Assembly: GCA_050480245.1 (NCBI GenBank)
Contig: JBCNEQ010000046.1
From: Anoxybacillus sp050480245
GTDB taxonomy: Bacteria; Bacillota; Bacilli; Bacillales; Anoxybacillaceae
Direction: 5' to 3' (one strand)
Length of the DNA: 40,708 nt
Each line of letters starts with the position of its first letter. Position 1 is the stretch's first letter. Shown piece after piece: positions 23,479-32,600 of the stretch. A program made the translations under genes and the position numbers. The notes beneath the pieces are model-generated. The model was not told where the DNA came from. It saw only the letters and a list, made by a program, of their open reading frames with translations, and did no database searches.

Positions 23479-24990
23479 TCATCCCCCCATATGAAACTGT
23501 AATAAAATCGGTCGTTTTAACATTTTTTCGATATGCTTTTTATGTTTTTCGGCTTGATATTCTTCCGCCTTAAACGATTCGTTGCAAAAGATGTGTATCA
23601 CGATCGTTTCCTCGTGACGTTCAAGCTGCAAACGGTTGACGATGTTTCGTTTCGTATCGTTTAAACTATAAGCAAATTTCAATAATGCACCAAGAAAACG
23701 AAGCTTTTTTTGTTCTGCACGAGTAAACCACGAATGAAACGGCTGAATATATTGTTTAAACAATGTTTTATTTTTAAATGAGGCGACAAGCGCAAGCTGC
23801 ACGCGATCGCGATGGTTTAATCCGTCAATCGTTCGATTCGCCAAAATGTAAAACGTATGTTGGCTGCTCGCTTCTTCATCGACATATTGCCCTAAATAAA
23901 ACACATGGGCAGCGCGTTTTAATAAGACGAGGTCTTCCCCGGTAAGCGGAAAAAGGGCGAGCGCACGTATTTGTTCAAACAATGGAATGACAAGTTTTAA
24001 TACGTGCTGGACATGATTTGTATTCACTTCGTAGTCTTGGGCTAATTCAAAAAAACTTTCTTCTAATACGCTGGGAAAAGCACTCGGTCCGAACTGTTCA
24101 TAAAAAATGCCGTCGCGCAAGCCTTTTCGGCTTAAAATAAACATCGTGGCATCTACCGTTTCATATAACGTTTGAAATACTTCAACCGCAGTAATAATTA
24201 AATCGGCTCGATCTTTCGATAATGCTTCCACTTTTTGTAGCTGTTCAAATGTCAACGAACGTAAATATTTTTTTACTTCAACGATATGGTCGCGCTTCAT
24301 TTCATATTGATGAATGCCAGCAATCGGGTAGTTTTGCAGCATTTGATGCACTTGCACGACGTTGCGGGCGCTTCCGCCAATCGCGATAATTGGCAGACGG
24401 CGTTGTTTTAGCCACGGAAGCGACTGAAATTGTTTTTCGACGTACGCACGCAACTTCTGCAACTCTTCATCGGTCGGAACGTTCCCCGCAACAAAATCGC
24501 GTTTTAACGATAGCGCCCCAAATGGAAAGCTATGATAATCGACAAGTTCGCGATTGTGAAAATACGTCACTTCCGTACTTCCTCCGCCAATATCAACCGT
24601 AATGCCTTCGTGAAACGATGTCGATTGGACAACCGCTAAAAAACCGTAGTATGCTTCTTCATATTCGGATAAAATACGAATATGAAAATCAGTGCGCTCC
24701 GCGACGATGCGAACGATGTCATCGCGATTGCGCGCTTGGCGAATTGTTGCCGTCGCGACACATTTCACATCGTGCAAGCGATGAAAACGCGTAACATCTT
24801 GAAAGGTAAGCAACCCTTCTAAAAGCACATGTAATCCTTCGTCTGTCAACCATCCGTCTTCCGTTAAATAGTTGCGCAAGCGGGCTGCGATTTTTACATT
24901 TTCTCTCTCTCTCAAGCGACCGCTTTTGCTTCGTTCGTAAATGACAAGGCGCATCGTATTTGAGCCGATATCAATAATGCCGTATTTCAA
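23479..24990 (-). CDS. ppx: exopolyphosphatase (Ppx/GppA family)
   Basis: The 503-residue enzyme hydrolyses terminal phosphate of polyphosphate or pppGpp. The ASKHA ATPase-fold motifs are IIDIGSNTMRLVIYE (phosphate 1), TVDIGGGSTEVTYF (phosphate 2) and IAIGGSARN; the C-terminal half (about 300-503) is the helical HD-like domain seen in long Ppx. The start is TTG at 24990 (MKYGIIDIGSNT), seven bases after GGGAGG. An in-frame extension of 59 codons upstream has no ribosome site and crosses the promoter of kre. It leads the ppx-ppk-crcB-crcB cluster. Confidence 0.92.
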   Translation of the reverse strand: MKYGIIDIGSNTMRLVIYERSKSGRLRERENVKIAARLRNYLTEDGWLTDEGLHVLLEGLLTFQDVTRFHRLHDVKCVATATIRQARNRDDIVRIVAERTDFHIRILSEYEEAYYGFLAVVQSTSFHEGITVDIGGGSTEVTYFHNRELVDYHSFPFGALSLKRDFVAGNVPTDEELQKLRAYVEKQFQSLPWLKQRRLPIIAIGGSARNVVQVHQMLQNYPIAGIHQYEMKRDHIVEVKKYLRSLTFEQLQKVEALSKDRADLIITAVEVFQTLYETVDATMFILSRKGLRDGIFYEQFGPSAFPSVLEESFFELAQDYEVNTNHVQHVLKLVIPLFEQIRALALFPLTGEDLVLLKRAAHVFYLGQYVDEEASSQHTFYILANRTIDGLNHRDRVQLALVASFKNKTLFKQYIQPFHSWFTRAEQKKLRFLGALLKFAYSLNDTKRNIVNRLQLERHEETIVIHIFCNESFKAEEYQAEKHKKHIEKMLKRPILLQFHMGG

Positions 24991-25039
24991 CGTTCGTCCT
25001 CCCTTATGAATAAAATGTAAAAAAAAATAAATTGAAAAT

Positions 25040-25069
25040 TTTCCAAAAACATAGGTTATCGTGTATAAT
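25040..25069 (+). promoter_or_regulatory. candidate kre promoter
   Basis: TTTCCA (25040-25045), 18 bases, perfect TATAAT (25064-25069), about 35 bases before the kre start. The divergent ppx promoter was not resolved. Confidence 0.5.
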
Positions 25070-25104
25070 AAAAGTGTAACCAAATGAAAAGGAGTTGAAT
25101 GCCA

Positions 25105-25545
25105 ATGGAAACAGTCGAATGCACCGTTGAAAATTTGTCGGTTGCGCTGTTTACTGTCAATCGTCATGCGAAAACCGCTTTAAATCCTTCGTACTTGTAT
25201 TTGTTGAAGAAAAAAACGATTGAAAAAATGCTCGAAGAAGGAAAAGCGAAAAAAGTTGGGCTTCATTTTTCCCGAAATCCGAAGTACAGCCAGCAAAAAT
25301 CGGATGTGCTTGTGGCGATCGGTGCGTACTACTTCCACATACCTCCAACAAAAGAAGACTTCAAGCATTTGCCTCATCTCGGTACGTTGGACGATTCTTA
25401 TCGCAACCCTGTTGTTAAAATGCCTTTGTCTCAAGCGAAGCGATTACTACAAGCGTATACAGGCATTTCGCCAGAAGATGTACAGCCGAAGCCGAAACGC
25501 TACGAGTGGCCACGCACGAATCGGTTAGGGAAAACATTTCGCTAA
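25105..25545 (+). CDS. kre: Kre (YkyB), competence regulator family
   Basis: The 146-residue protein matches YkyB of B. subtilis: VENLSVALFTVNRHAKTALN near the start, PSYLYLLKKKTIEKMLEEGK, GLHFSRNPKYSQQKSDVLVA, YYFHIPPTKEDFKHLPHLGT, SYRNP. In B. subtilis YkyB was renamed Kre, a repressor of ComK acting on comK mRNA stability. Whether it does so here is inference. Two starts are possible: ATG 25105 (ten bases after AAGGAG, chosen) and ATG 25099 (four bases). It is basic, soluble and lacks a known nucleic-acid-binding motif. Confidence 0.87.
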   Translation: METVECTVENLSVALFTVNRHAKTALNPSYLYLLKKKTIEKMLEEGKAKKVGLHFSRNPKYSQQKSDVLVAIGAYYFHIPPTKEDFKHLPHLGTLDDSYRNPVVKMPLSQAKRLLQAYTGISPEDVQPKPKRYEWPRTNRLGKTFR

Positions 25546-25593
25546 GGACAAGCCTTCCTCGAAAAACGGCAAACATACTTTATCATATTACAC

Positions 25594-25628
25594 AAAAGGG
25601 CAGCCTCTTAATGAGATCGCCCTTTTTC
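25594..25628. terminator. bidirectional terminator, kre / small protein gene
   Basis: AAAAGGGC / GCCCTTTT stem with a 17-base loop that contains the stop codon of the converging 39-residue frame; T runs on both strands. Confidence 0.65.
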
Positions 25629-25727
25629 ATTCGTAATAAAAAAAATGGCATATTGATCAAACTGTTGCCCAACGACCTCCCATTTCATGGATGGGGGGTG
25701 TTGGTACAGAAACTGTTGTTCATTCAT
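25608..25727 (-). CDS. 39-residue hypothetical protein behind gerC
   Basis: The frame encodes MNEQQFLYQHPPSMKWEVVG followed by QQFDQYAIFFITNEKGRSH. It has an ordinary amino-acid mix with aromatic and Gln-rich parts and no membrane span. The ATG has an AGGA site eight bases upstream, and a terminator hairpin overlaps its end. It lies 92 bases after gerC on the same strand and could be the last gene of the germination operon, or stand alone. I know no family. Codon content looks protein-like, but at this length chance cannot be excluded. Confidence 0.45.
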   Translation of the reverse strand: MNEQQFLYQHPPSMKWEVVGQQFDQYAIFFITNEKGRSH

Positions 25728-25819
25728 GCTGTAATCCTCGCTTTTTGTATTGTCCCTCCTTTTTTTATTAAACCATACGTGATAAAGATTGAAAATAGCT
25801 TTTCACGAAGAAATACAGA

Positions 25820-26932
25820 TTAGTCAATTGTTCCTGTGCGTAAAATCGATACGTTGACATCCACATCCATTTGAGCTTCTCGATACAATTCGTACCATTG
25901 TTTATCCGTCAACTGCAATCCGCGCACCGAGTGGTCGTATATTTCCCCGAAGCCGATCGGATCGGTTTTGTATGCTTTTAGTTTATTTAATAGTTTCTCT
26001 ATTTCTTTTTTCATTTGTTTTTCAATCGCTCGTTCAAGCGTGCGTATATTCGCCTGCGTAATCGGCTTCATTTTTTCCGACATCTCTAAAATTTCTGCTT
26101 TTATTTTTACTGTGACACGAAAATGCGGCGCTGGCTTTTGGCTGATGAGTTTAATTTTCCGTTTTGTGTGAATTTCGTTCATGACGATATCCATCTTCTT
26201 CCCTTTTTTCTTGAGCAGCAACGGAGCTACTTCGTCGCAAGACACCGATATTCTTTTCAACCCGACGTTATATTCGGAAGCTAATATTTTAATATAAAAA
26301 CTTTCATCGAGCGACACGCTTCCGACTAGTTTGTCTCCGCGAAATAACGCCACTTTTTCAACAATCGGTTTATCATCACGCACCGATAAATAAGGTAAAA
26401 TCGGGTCTCTGCCGACATCGTAATAACTATGAACAAACTCATGCAACGTTGCCGCAAGCAATGATTCGCTGCGCAAGTTTTTTTCAATTAGTCGATATAA
26501 GTACGTGCCAATGTCGGGCATATCTTCATGCTTTTTACTTTGTATCACTTGCTTCGCGCTCGGTTCGGAAACGGTTAAATAAACGAGCGATCCGATACTG
26601 GCATCGCGCTGCAACGAATCGGTTATCTTAAAAATGCCATCTTCCTCCGCTAGTTCTTTTCCGTACACAACAACGCGTAATTGCCCTGAGCTTAAATCGT
26701 GGCTCGTTCGCGCTTCTAAAACTTGACGAAATCCTTTGCCCGTTTTGTACGTCGCTTCAATCACTTCGGACATCGAAGAGCGGCCCGTTTGAAACGAAAG
26801 CATCACTGCACCACCTTCATACGACTTTCCTTTTTTATCGAAGGCAGCAGCGGTAATAATGCCTTGTTTTTCTAAGATGCGTGGCTGTATACATCCGCTT
26901 AACAATAACATACAAACGATAAGCCGTTTCAT
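25820..26932 (-). CDS. spore germinant receptor subunit C (lipoprotein)
   Basis: The 370-residue GerAC-family lipoprotein has a signal peptide MKRLIVCMLLLSGC with lipobox LLSGC (C14), so it is lipid-anchored outside the inner spore membrane. The rest is the Ger(x)C domain, with conserved ILEKQGIITAAAFDKKGK, SHDLSSGQLRVVVYGKELAE and the C-terminal TDPIGFGEIYD. With subunits A and B it forms the nutrient-sensing germinant receptor. The ATG 26932 overlaps the gerB stop by four bases. The group (GerA, GerB, GerK or other) cannot be fixed by eye, so no symbol is given. Confidence 0.9.
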   Translation of the reverse strand: MKRLIVCMLLLSGCIQPRILEKQGIITAAAFDKKGKSYEGGAVMLSFQTGRSSMSEVIEATYKTGKGFRQVLEARTSHDLSSGQLRVVVYGKELAEEDGIFKITDSLQRDASIGSLVYLTVSEPSAKQVIQSKKHEDMPDIGTYLYRLIEKNLRSESLLAATLHEFVHSYYDVGRDPILPYLSVRDDKPIVEKVALFRGDKLVGSVSLDESFYIKILASEYNVGLKRISVSCDEVAPLLLKKKGKKMDIVMNEIHTKRKIKLISQKPAPHFRVTVKIKAEILEMSEKMKPITQANIRTLERAIEKQMKKEIEKLLNKLKAYKTDPIGFGEIYDHSVRGLQLTDKQWYELYREAQMDVDVNVSILRTGTID

Positions 26933-28029
26933 TTCGCGCTCCCCTTTGCCCATTTTTTTATGCGCACAAGCACGTACAATATAAACGGATATACAAAGCT
27001 AAGCCCAAATCCGTAATAACCGACTTGGTCAATAAATTCGTTAATCGTTGCCCGCTTTTCAAACATAATCGCAACAACGTACGATAAAAACGCAAAAACG
27101 AAAAGTAAATATTTTTGTTTCACACGAAAAAGCTCTTTTCCGCCGCGCGTCATCGCCCACATAAACATAAGTAAATTCGGTAAAACGACAAGAATCCAAA
27201 GCGGAATGAGGAGATGTTCAAATCGCTCAACAAATGGGAGCCTGACGATTTTAACCATCGATAACGATGCCCAAATGGTGACATCGAGTTGCTTCGGGCC
27301 AAAAAAGGCGATGGCGATGACAGTCACTGCAGCTACAAGAAACGTCGTTAATAAAACACCAAATTGGGCATAACGATGCGCGCGTTCTTTTTCTTTTACA
27401 AACGGATAAATGATGTACAATACTTCAAATCCGAGCATTGTGTATGCTGTTTTTAATACGCCGTTTGCCATTTGTTTTGGCGTCGCTTCCCAAATAGGAA
27501 GTAAATGAATCCATTCCGCGTATTTGAGCGGTCGACAGAAGACAAACACAATCCAAATCGTCATGAAAAACGTTAAAAAACTTGCACCTGCTACAAGGCG
27601 AAATCCTCCCCCGTACAACGCATATACGGTTAACAGTAATAAAATTAATGCCCCACTCCAAAGCGGAAAATCAGGGTACATCCACGTTGACATCATTTCA
27701 ACATAACCGAGCAAAATGGACGTATACGCCATTAAAAAATAAACAACAACTGCGCCGTTGGCGATCCAGCCGAGCGCGCGCCCGTAGACGAACGTATGAA
27801 GCGAAAAAATGTTGTCATGTTCTGTTTGTTTTAACGTTTGACAAATGATGAAAACGACAAGATGAATCCATAAGCCGCTCAGTAACACAGCAATCCACGC
27901 ATCTTGGCGCGCTTCGACAAAAATGACGCGCTGCACACCGACGATGCCAAGCCCGATTTGCGTGTTGTGAACGAGAAAAAAAACGAGATAAGCGTTAATC
28001 GATATCCGTTCGCGTGGCGTTTTCATCAT
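26929..28029 (-). CDS. spore germinant receptor subunit B (permease-like)
   Basis: The 366-residue protein has about ten membrane spans and belongs to the GerAB/endospore germination family of the APC transporter superfamily. Evidence includes the N-terminal ERISINAYLVFFLVHNTQIG, with the usual I/L-rich first span, and the spacing of spans to the end. In receptors the B subunit binds the nutrient germinant. It overlaps gerA and gerC by four bases each (ATGA), a fully coupled operon. No germinant can be predicted from the sequence. Confidence 0.92.
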   Translation of the reverse strand: MMKTPRERISINAYLVFFLVHNTQIGLGIVGVQRVIFVEARQDAWIAVLLSGLWIHLVVFIICQTLKQTEHDNIFSLHTFVYGRALGWIANGAVVVYFLMAYTSILLGYVEMMSTWMYPDFPLWSGALILLLLTVYALYGGGFRLVAGASFLTFFMTIWIVFVFCRPLKYAEWIHLLPIWEATPKQMANGVLKTAYTMLGFEVLYIIYPFVKEKERAHRYAQFGVLLTTFLVAAVTVIAIAFFGPKQLDVTIWASLSMVKIVRLPFVERFEHLLIPLWILVVLPNLLMFMWAMTRGGKELFRVKQKYLLFVFAFLSYVVAIMFEKRATINEFIDQVGYYGFGLSFVYPFILYVLVRIKKWAKGSAK

Positions 28030-29489
28030 TCATCTAAATCCTTTCGTTTCGCCGCTTCCCGCCATGAAAAACGGCGGGAGTTTTGCGGACGGTTCGTTTT
28101 CGGACGTTGGCTATAAAATTTAATTGGAAGGCGAACGAGCGCATATTTTATATCCGCCAAACGAAACGGATAAACAGGCGATAAATATGGACGTCCGAGC
28201 GATGTAAGTTTTAATAAATGAATAAGCAAAAAGCTGAAGCCAATAAAAATGCCAACGAGCCCCAAAAACGCCGCTAAAACAATAATCGGAAAGCGTAAAA
28301 TGCGAAACGTCGTCCCCATTTCATAACTCGGCGCTGTAAATGAACCGAGCGCACTTAATGCGACGATAATAATGAGCACGTTGCTCGTAAAGCCTGCCGC
28401 TACCGCTGCTTGTCCGAGGACGATACCACCAACAATACCCATCGTTTGACCGACTTTTGTCGGCAAGCGCGCCCCTGCTTCGCGCAACAGTTCAATCATA
28501 AATTCAAGCAATAGCGCCTCGATGAACGGGGGAAACGGGACGCGCGAACGCGATTGACCAATCGTCAAAAGCAAAGCGGAAGGAATGACTTCGGGATGAT
28601 ACGTAATGACAGCAACATAAAGCGGCGATAAAAAGATGGAGGAAAAAATGCCGAGCATGCGAATGGCGCGCAACACCGTGCTCATCGTCCAACGTAAATA
28701 AATGTCTTCTGTCGTTTCAAAAAAGCTAAAAAACGTCGTCGGACAAATAATAACTGTCGGGCTGCGATCAACGAAAATGCCGATGCGCCCGTTCATTAAA
28801 TTGTACGCTAGTCGGTCAGGAAGCTCCGTTAATAAATATTGCGGAAAAATCGTATACGCATGATCGTCCAATAGTTGAGCTAATACGGAACTGTCGGTCA
28901 CTTCGTCAATGTGAAGCTCAGACAGCCGTTGTTTCACCGTTTGAACGTTTTCTTCATCGGCAATATCTTCGATGTACACGACGCGCACTTCAAGCTTGTT
29001 GCGCATCCCGATCATCATTTTTTCCGTCACTAATTTCGTATCGGTCACATTTTGGCGCAAAATGCGAATGTTCTTATCAATCGCCTCGGTAAATGATATT
29101 TTTGGTCCTAAAACGAGCGATTCCGTCTCTGCCTTTTCAAGCGACCGTTCGATATTTTCTGCGATGTTGACGGCAAGCCCGCTCTTTTCTTTTTCAATAT
29201 AAATGCCTGCCCAGCCATCACGTATATATGTCGCCATATCGTCTGTCGTTTCACAAATGTGCACCGCGCCAATCGGCAAACAGCGCGCCAACTGTTCAAT
29301 CGATACGTTCTCTTGTTCATAAATAAACGCTAGAACGTTTTGTTGCAATTGGTCATGATTAATTAAATTGCTTAAAAATAAGACATCGACCATTTTTCCT
29401 TTGCATTGAATGCGGCGGCACATGAAATCTGGCGAATGGGCGAGCCGTTTCGCGACATCATCGACTCGATTTTTTTCCGTAAACCACAT
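28026..29489 (-). CDS. spore germinant receptor subunit A
   Basis: The 487-residue GerA-family protein has an N-terminal soluble domain (about 1-235; starts MWFTEKNRVDDVAKRLAHSP) and a C-terminal membrane part with about five spans. It includes the conserved block from YVAVITYHPEVIPSALLLTI through SRVPFPPFIEALLLEF to KVGQTMGIVGGIVLGQAAV. The A subunit forms the oligomeric ion-channel core of germinant receptors. The ATG 29489 has AAAGGGGGG seven bases upstream. It is the first gene of the A-B-C operon and has a SigmaG-like promoter upstream, consistent with forespore expression. Confidence 0.93.
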   Translation of the reverse strand: MWFTEKNRVDDVAKRLAHSPDFMCRRIQCKGKMVDVLFLSNLINHDQLQQNVLAFIYEQENVSIEQLARCLPIGAVHICETTDDMATYIRDGWAGIYIEKEKSGLAVNIAENIERSLEKAETESLVLGPKISFTEAIDKNIRILRQNVTDTKLVTEKMMIGMRNKLEVRVVYIEDIADEENVQTVKQRLSELHIDEVTDSSVLAQLLDDHAYTIFPQYLLTELPDRLAYNLMNGRIGIFVDRSPTVIICPTTFFSFFETTEDIYLRWTMSTVLRAIRMLGIFSSIFLSPLYVAVITYHPEVIPSALLLTIGQSRSRVPFPPFIEALLLEFMIELLREAGARLPTKVGQTMGIVGGIVLGQAAVAAGFTSNVLIIIVALSALGSFTAPSYEMGTTFRILRFPIIVLAAFLGLVGIFIGFSFLLIHLLKLTSLGRPYLSPVYPFRLADIKYALVRLPIKFYSQRPKTNRPQNSRRFSWREAAKRKDLDE

Positions 29490-29526
29490 GATGTTGCCCC
29501 CCTTTTTCTTCCGCTCCGTTTTTTAC

Positions 29527-29555
29527 TAGTTTGCAATGACGGCTCGTTTTTATGC
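29527..29555 (-). promoter_or_regulatory. SigmaG-type promoter of the ger operon
   Basis: Minus strand GCATA (29551-29555) fits the -35 consensus GHATR fully; after 17 bases CAAACTA (29527-29533) fits CATWMTA at 6 of 7. It lies 40 bases before gerA and immediately after the T run of the upstream terminator. Confidence 0.65.
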
Positions 29556-29586
29556 AAAAAAAGAGGAAACCTTAATTGGCTTCCTC
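29556..29586 (-). terminator. terminator of the cheV-exopolysaccharide operon
   Basis: Minus strand GAGGAAGCC / GGTTTCCTC (one G-T pair), AATTAA loop, then seven T. It ends one base before the -35 box of the ger promoter. Confidence 0.8.
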
Positions 29587-29643
29587 CTTTGGCAACGGAA
29601 TAAATTGTCTTGCTAAACTTTTTCGAAAGTGAAATTTTCGCCA

Positions 29644-32600
29644 TTACTTCGTCTCCCCTTTATATGTTTGTTTTACAATGTCATATGAACGTTTCAACCG
29701 TTCGTGATATGTCGGTTCTTCCCAACCATCCCATGTATAGAGATAAAAATGGTTTGGATCTAAATGGGCCGGATATGAAAAATTTTTTTCATATACGCCG
29801 ATGCGAATGCCGTCAATCGTTTTGCTGCTTGTTAGTCCACCTTGCCACATATCTCCCATCACTTCATGCATGCTCGGGTCTTTTACGTTAAGAAGCGCCC
29901 AAGGGATGCGAATTTCATATCCGTCTTCTTGTTGGCTGACACTGACGTCCGTCAATGAATTGTATGCTTCGTCATTCGGATTAGCTGTACCGAACGTCAT
30001 GATACCTGTTTCATAAAAATCGAACGGATACGTTTTCCCTTTAATTGGTAACTTTTTATTGAGCGTAAGGCGAATCGGATGATACATGCCGTTATTTTTT
30101 TTGTGCGCATACGGCAGGCGATCAATCATTTGCAACATATGTCCGTAATGATAATAAAACGAATCGTAGTAGCTATCAACCAATAATCGCCCTTCTTTTT
30201 CACCGCGTAAATGGAGGACGAAGTCAACGCCTTCCGTTCGTACGTTCGGCACATCGAGAATAGTCGATTGTCCTTGATTGTTGATCGTGTCAAATAATAT
30301 ATATACGTCTTTGTTTTGTTTTACCGTTGTATCGTAACGAATGTATACGTATCGTTCGTCGCTTGTCATATAGAGCGCGCGGCCGTTTTGTTGGAACGCT
30401 GGAGCGATTTTTTGCAATGCCCAGTCTTCTTTTCTCCCATCGACTTTCATCATTTTCGTTTCGTCTGGCGCAGGGTCAAAACTTAATAGACCGAATTGCT
30501 GTTCGTTCGTTTGCGCGTTTGACCAAAACGGCCGACGATCTGGATTGTCGTAGTCCATCGTGTTCCACGTTCGTTTAAACCATTCATCTTGCCATGTGAA
30601 AATAAATCCGCCCGCCATCTTCTCGTGGACGATATCTTCAAATAGTTTTTTGTTGATAACACCTTGCTCTTGCTCGGAATGAAACCCTTGATTCATCCCG
30701 TATACGTTACGGTGCGTCATGCCGCGCGATGAAGGGACGCCAAATTCGGCGACGACGATTGGCATACGATGCACTCGCTTCATATCGTGCAAATAACCTG
30801 CATAGTTGTTTTTCTCACCGCGATGGTCGATATAATTGACGTATTTCGGCTCATAGTTTAAAAAGTCTGGATAATACGGATAAATGTGATACGAAGCAAA
30901 CAAGCCGCTATGCATCGCTTTTGTCGCATATATGACGTTCGGATTGACCGATACGAAATCTTCTTTTTCTAACGGTTCGCTCGGATGTGTTAACAAATCG
31001 GTCGTCAACCAGTTTGTAAAGCTGACTGGCCGTTGCCAGTTGTACGTTTTCGTTTCATAGGCGATCGCTTCGTCCATCATGCGCGCGAGCCAAATTTCAA
31101 ATGGGGAAGCACCTTTTGTATACACATACGCCCCTTGATAATCTGACAAGCCCGCATGTTTCGTATTTGTCGCATGGACGACGGTCGGCTCCCACTCGAC
31201 GCCAAAAATCCAACCGAGTACATATCGTGAAATGTCGTGTTTATACACACCGCTCGCATGACCGGGACGAGGTGAAATCGTTGCCCGTCCATGCACAATG
31301 TCAATCGTTCGCTTTATTTCTGCGACAAACTCATCTGTATTTTCTTTTGCAAATGCATCGTTTGTACGTAAAAACGTTTCTTCATTCACCCAAACACCGT
31401 GAAATAAATATAAAGGCTGTTTTGCGATTTGATTATACTCGTAAAAAGCCTCATAAAACGCAGGTGGATGAATCGTATACACCCGTAAGGCATTCGCATG
31501 CATCGCCCCAATTTGTTTAAACCAGCGAAAATATTGTTCTTTCGTAATCGCTGTTTCTCCCGGGAAATGCCCCGGCTTTGCGATGCCCATGTTGACCCCT
31601 TTCAACAACATATTTTCCCATTTGCCATTTTTGTAAATTTGTATATATTGCTCACCAACGCGACCAGCGAGTTGAATGCCGTCGTCTGTTTTGGCGATCG
31701 CACGCTCGCTCCATTGCTTGTCATCGTTAGACGCTTGTTTTAAAATCGTTTTCATCATTGGAACGTACGCTTTCCAATAAAACGATGCGGTGCTGTTTGG
31801 ATCGTGGCGCGTCGTCCATTTCCGCCATATGTCGATACCGGCCGTTTGATATATGTTTGGTACATCTGGTTGGTCGGCGTAGTCGCCGCAAAAATAGTAC
31901 GCATCGTACCGATTGTTGTGATGATAAACGATCGCTGGAAACGTCGTCGGCAAACCGATCGCTTGCAACTTCTCTTTTCCGCTTTCCGATAACGAAAGCG
32001 TATATGTCGCTAACACTTCTTCGTCGTGTAACGGTTTGACAATATCAAACCAATAGGAATACGGAGTCGAACCGCTCACGCCAAGCTCTTTTTCCCCTTT
32101 TTTTGTCGGAGTAAAAAGCACGCCTTGTTTTCCGATTTCTTTTTTATGCAAAATGATAAGCCGATCATATTCATCGACAAGCATATAGCCCGGTCCGGTG
32201 AATGTATATCGTTTGTTGTATTGTTTTTCGTAGTTTTCTTTCACCCATACAGGCACTTCGTCATCTTCAAGCTTCGGAAAATAACGGCCAATCCAGCCCG
32301 TCCATTCAACGTTTAATAACGCATAAAATTTTTCACGAACAGCTCGATCCGTTGGGCTCGCAAACGAGTTAAACTCCGCAATAAGCGTTTTGTTTCCTGC
32401 AAACATCGCATCGTGCAAGCGATTCACTTCTTGCTCTGTCAAACCGCCATACACTTTTTTCGAGCGTTTCCCTTTCTTTTTTTCCACAGTGAAATCATTT
32501 TCATATACACCATACGTATCCGCCACATAAATGACATCGTACGGTTGTAACGATGTCGGCCATGGACGTTCCTGTTTCGTTGTCGGCACAAAACCGACGT

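Noticed and set aside
25546..25823. Plus-strand frame continuing to 25823 behind kre
   Set aside because: No ribosome site, crosses the terminator at 25594-25628, and lies antisense to the better-supported 39-residue frame.
29372..29643. 90-codon minus-strand frame directly behind the hydrolase gene (TAATG overlap, good ribosome site)
   Set aside because: It runs through the operon terminator, the SigmaG-type promoter and into gerA in another frame, and has no recognisable protein character. Chance frame, unless a shorter form is conserved in relatives.
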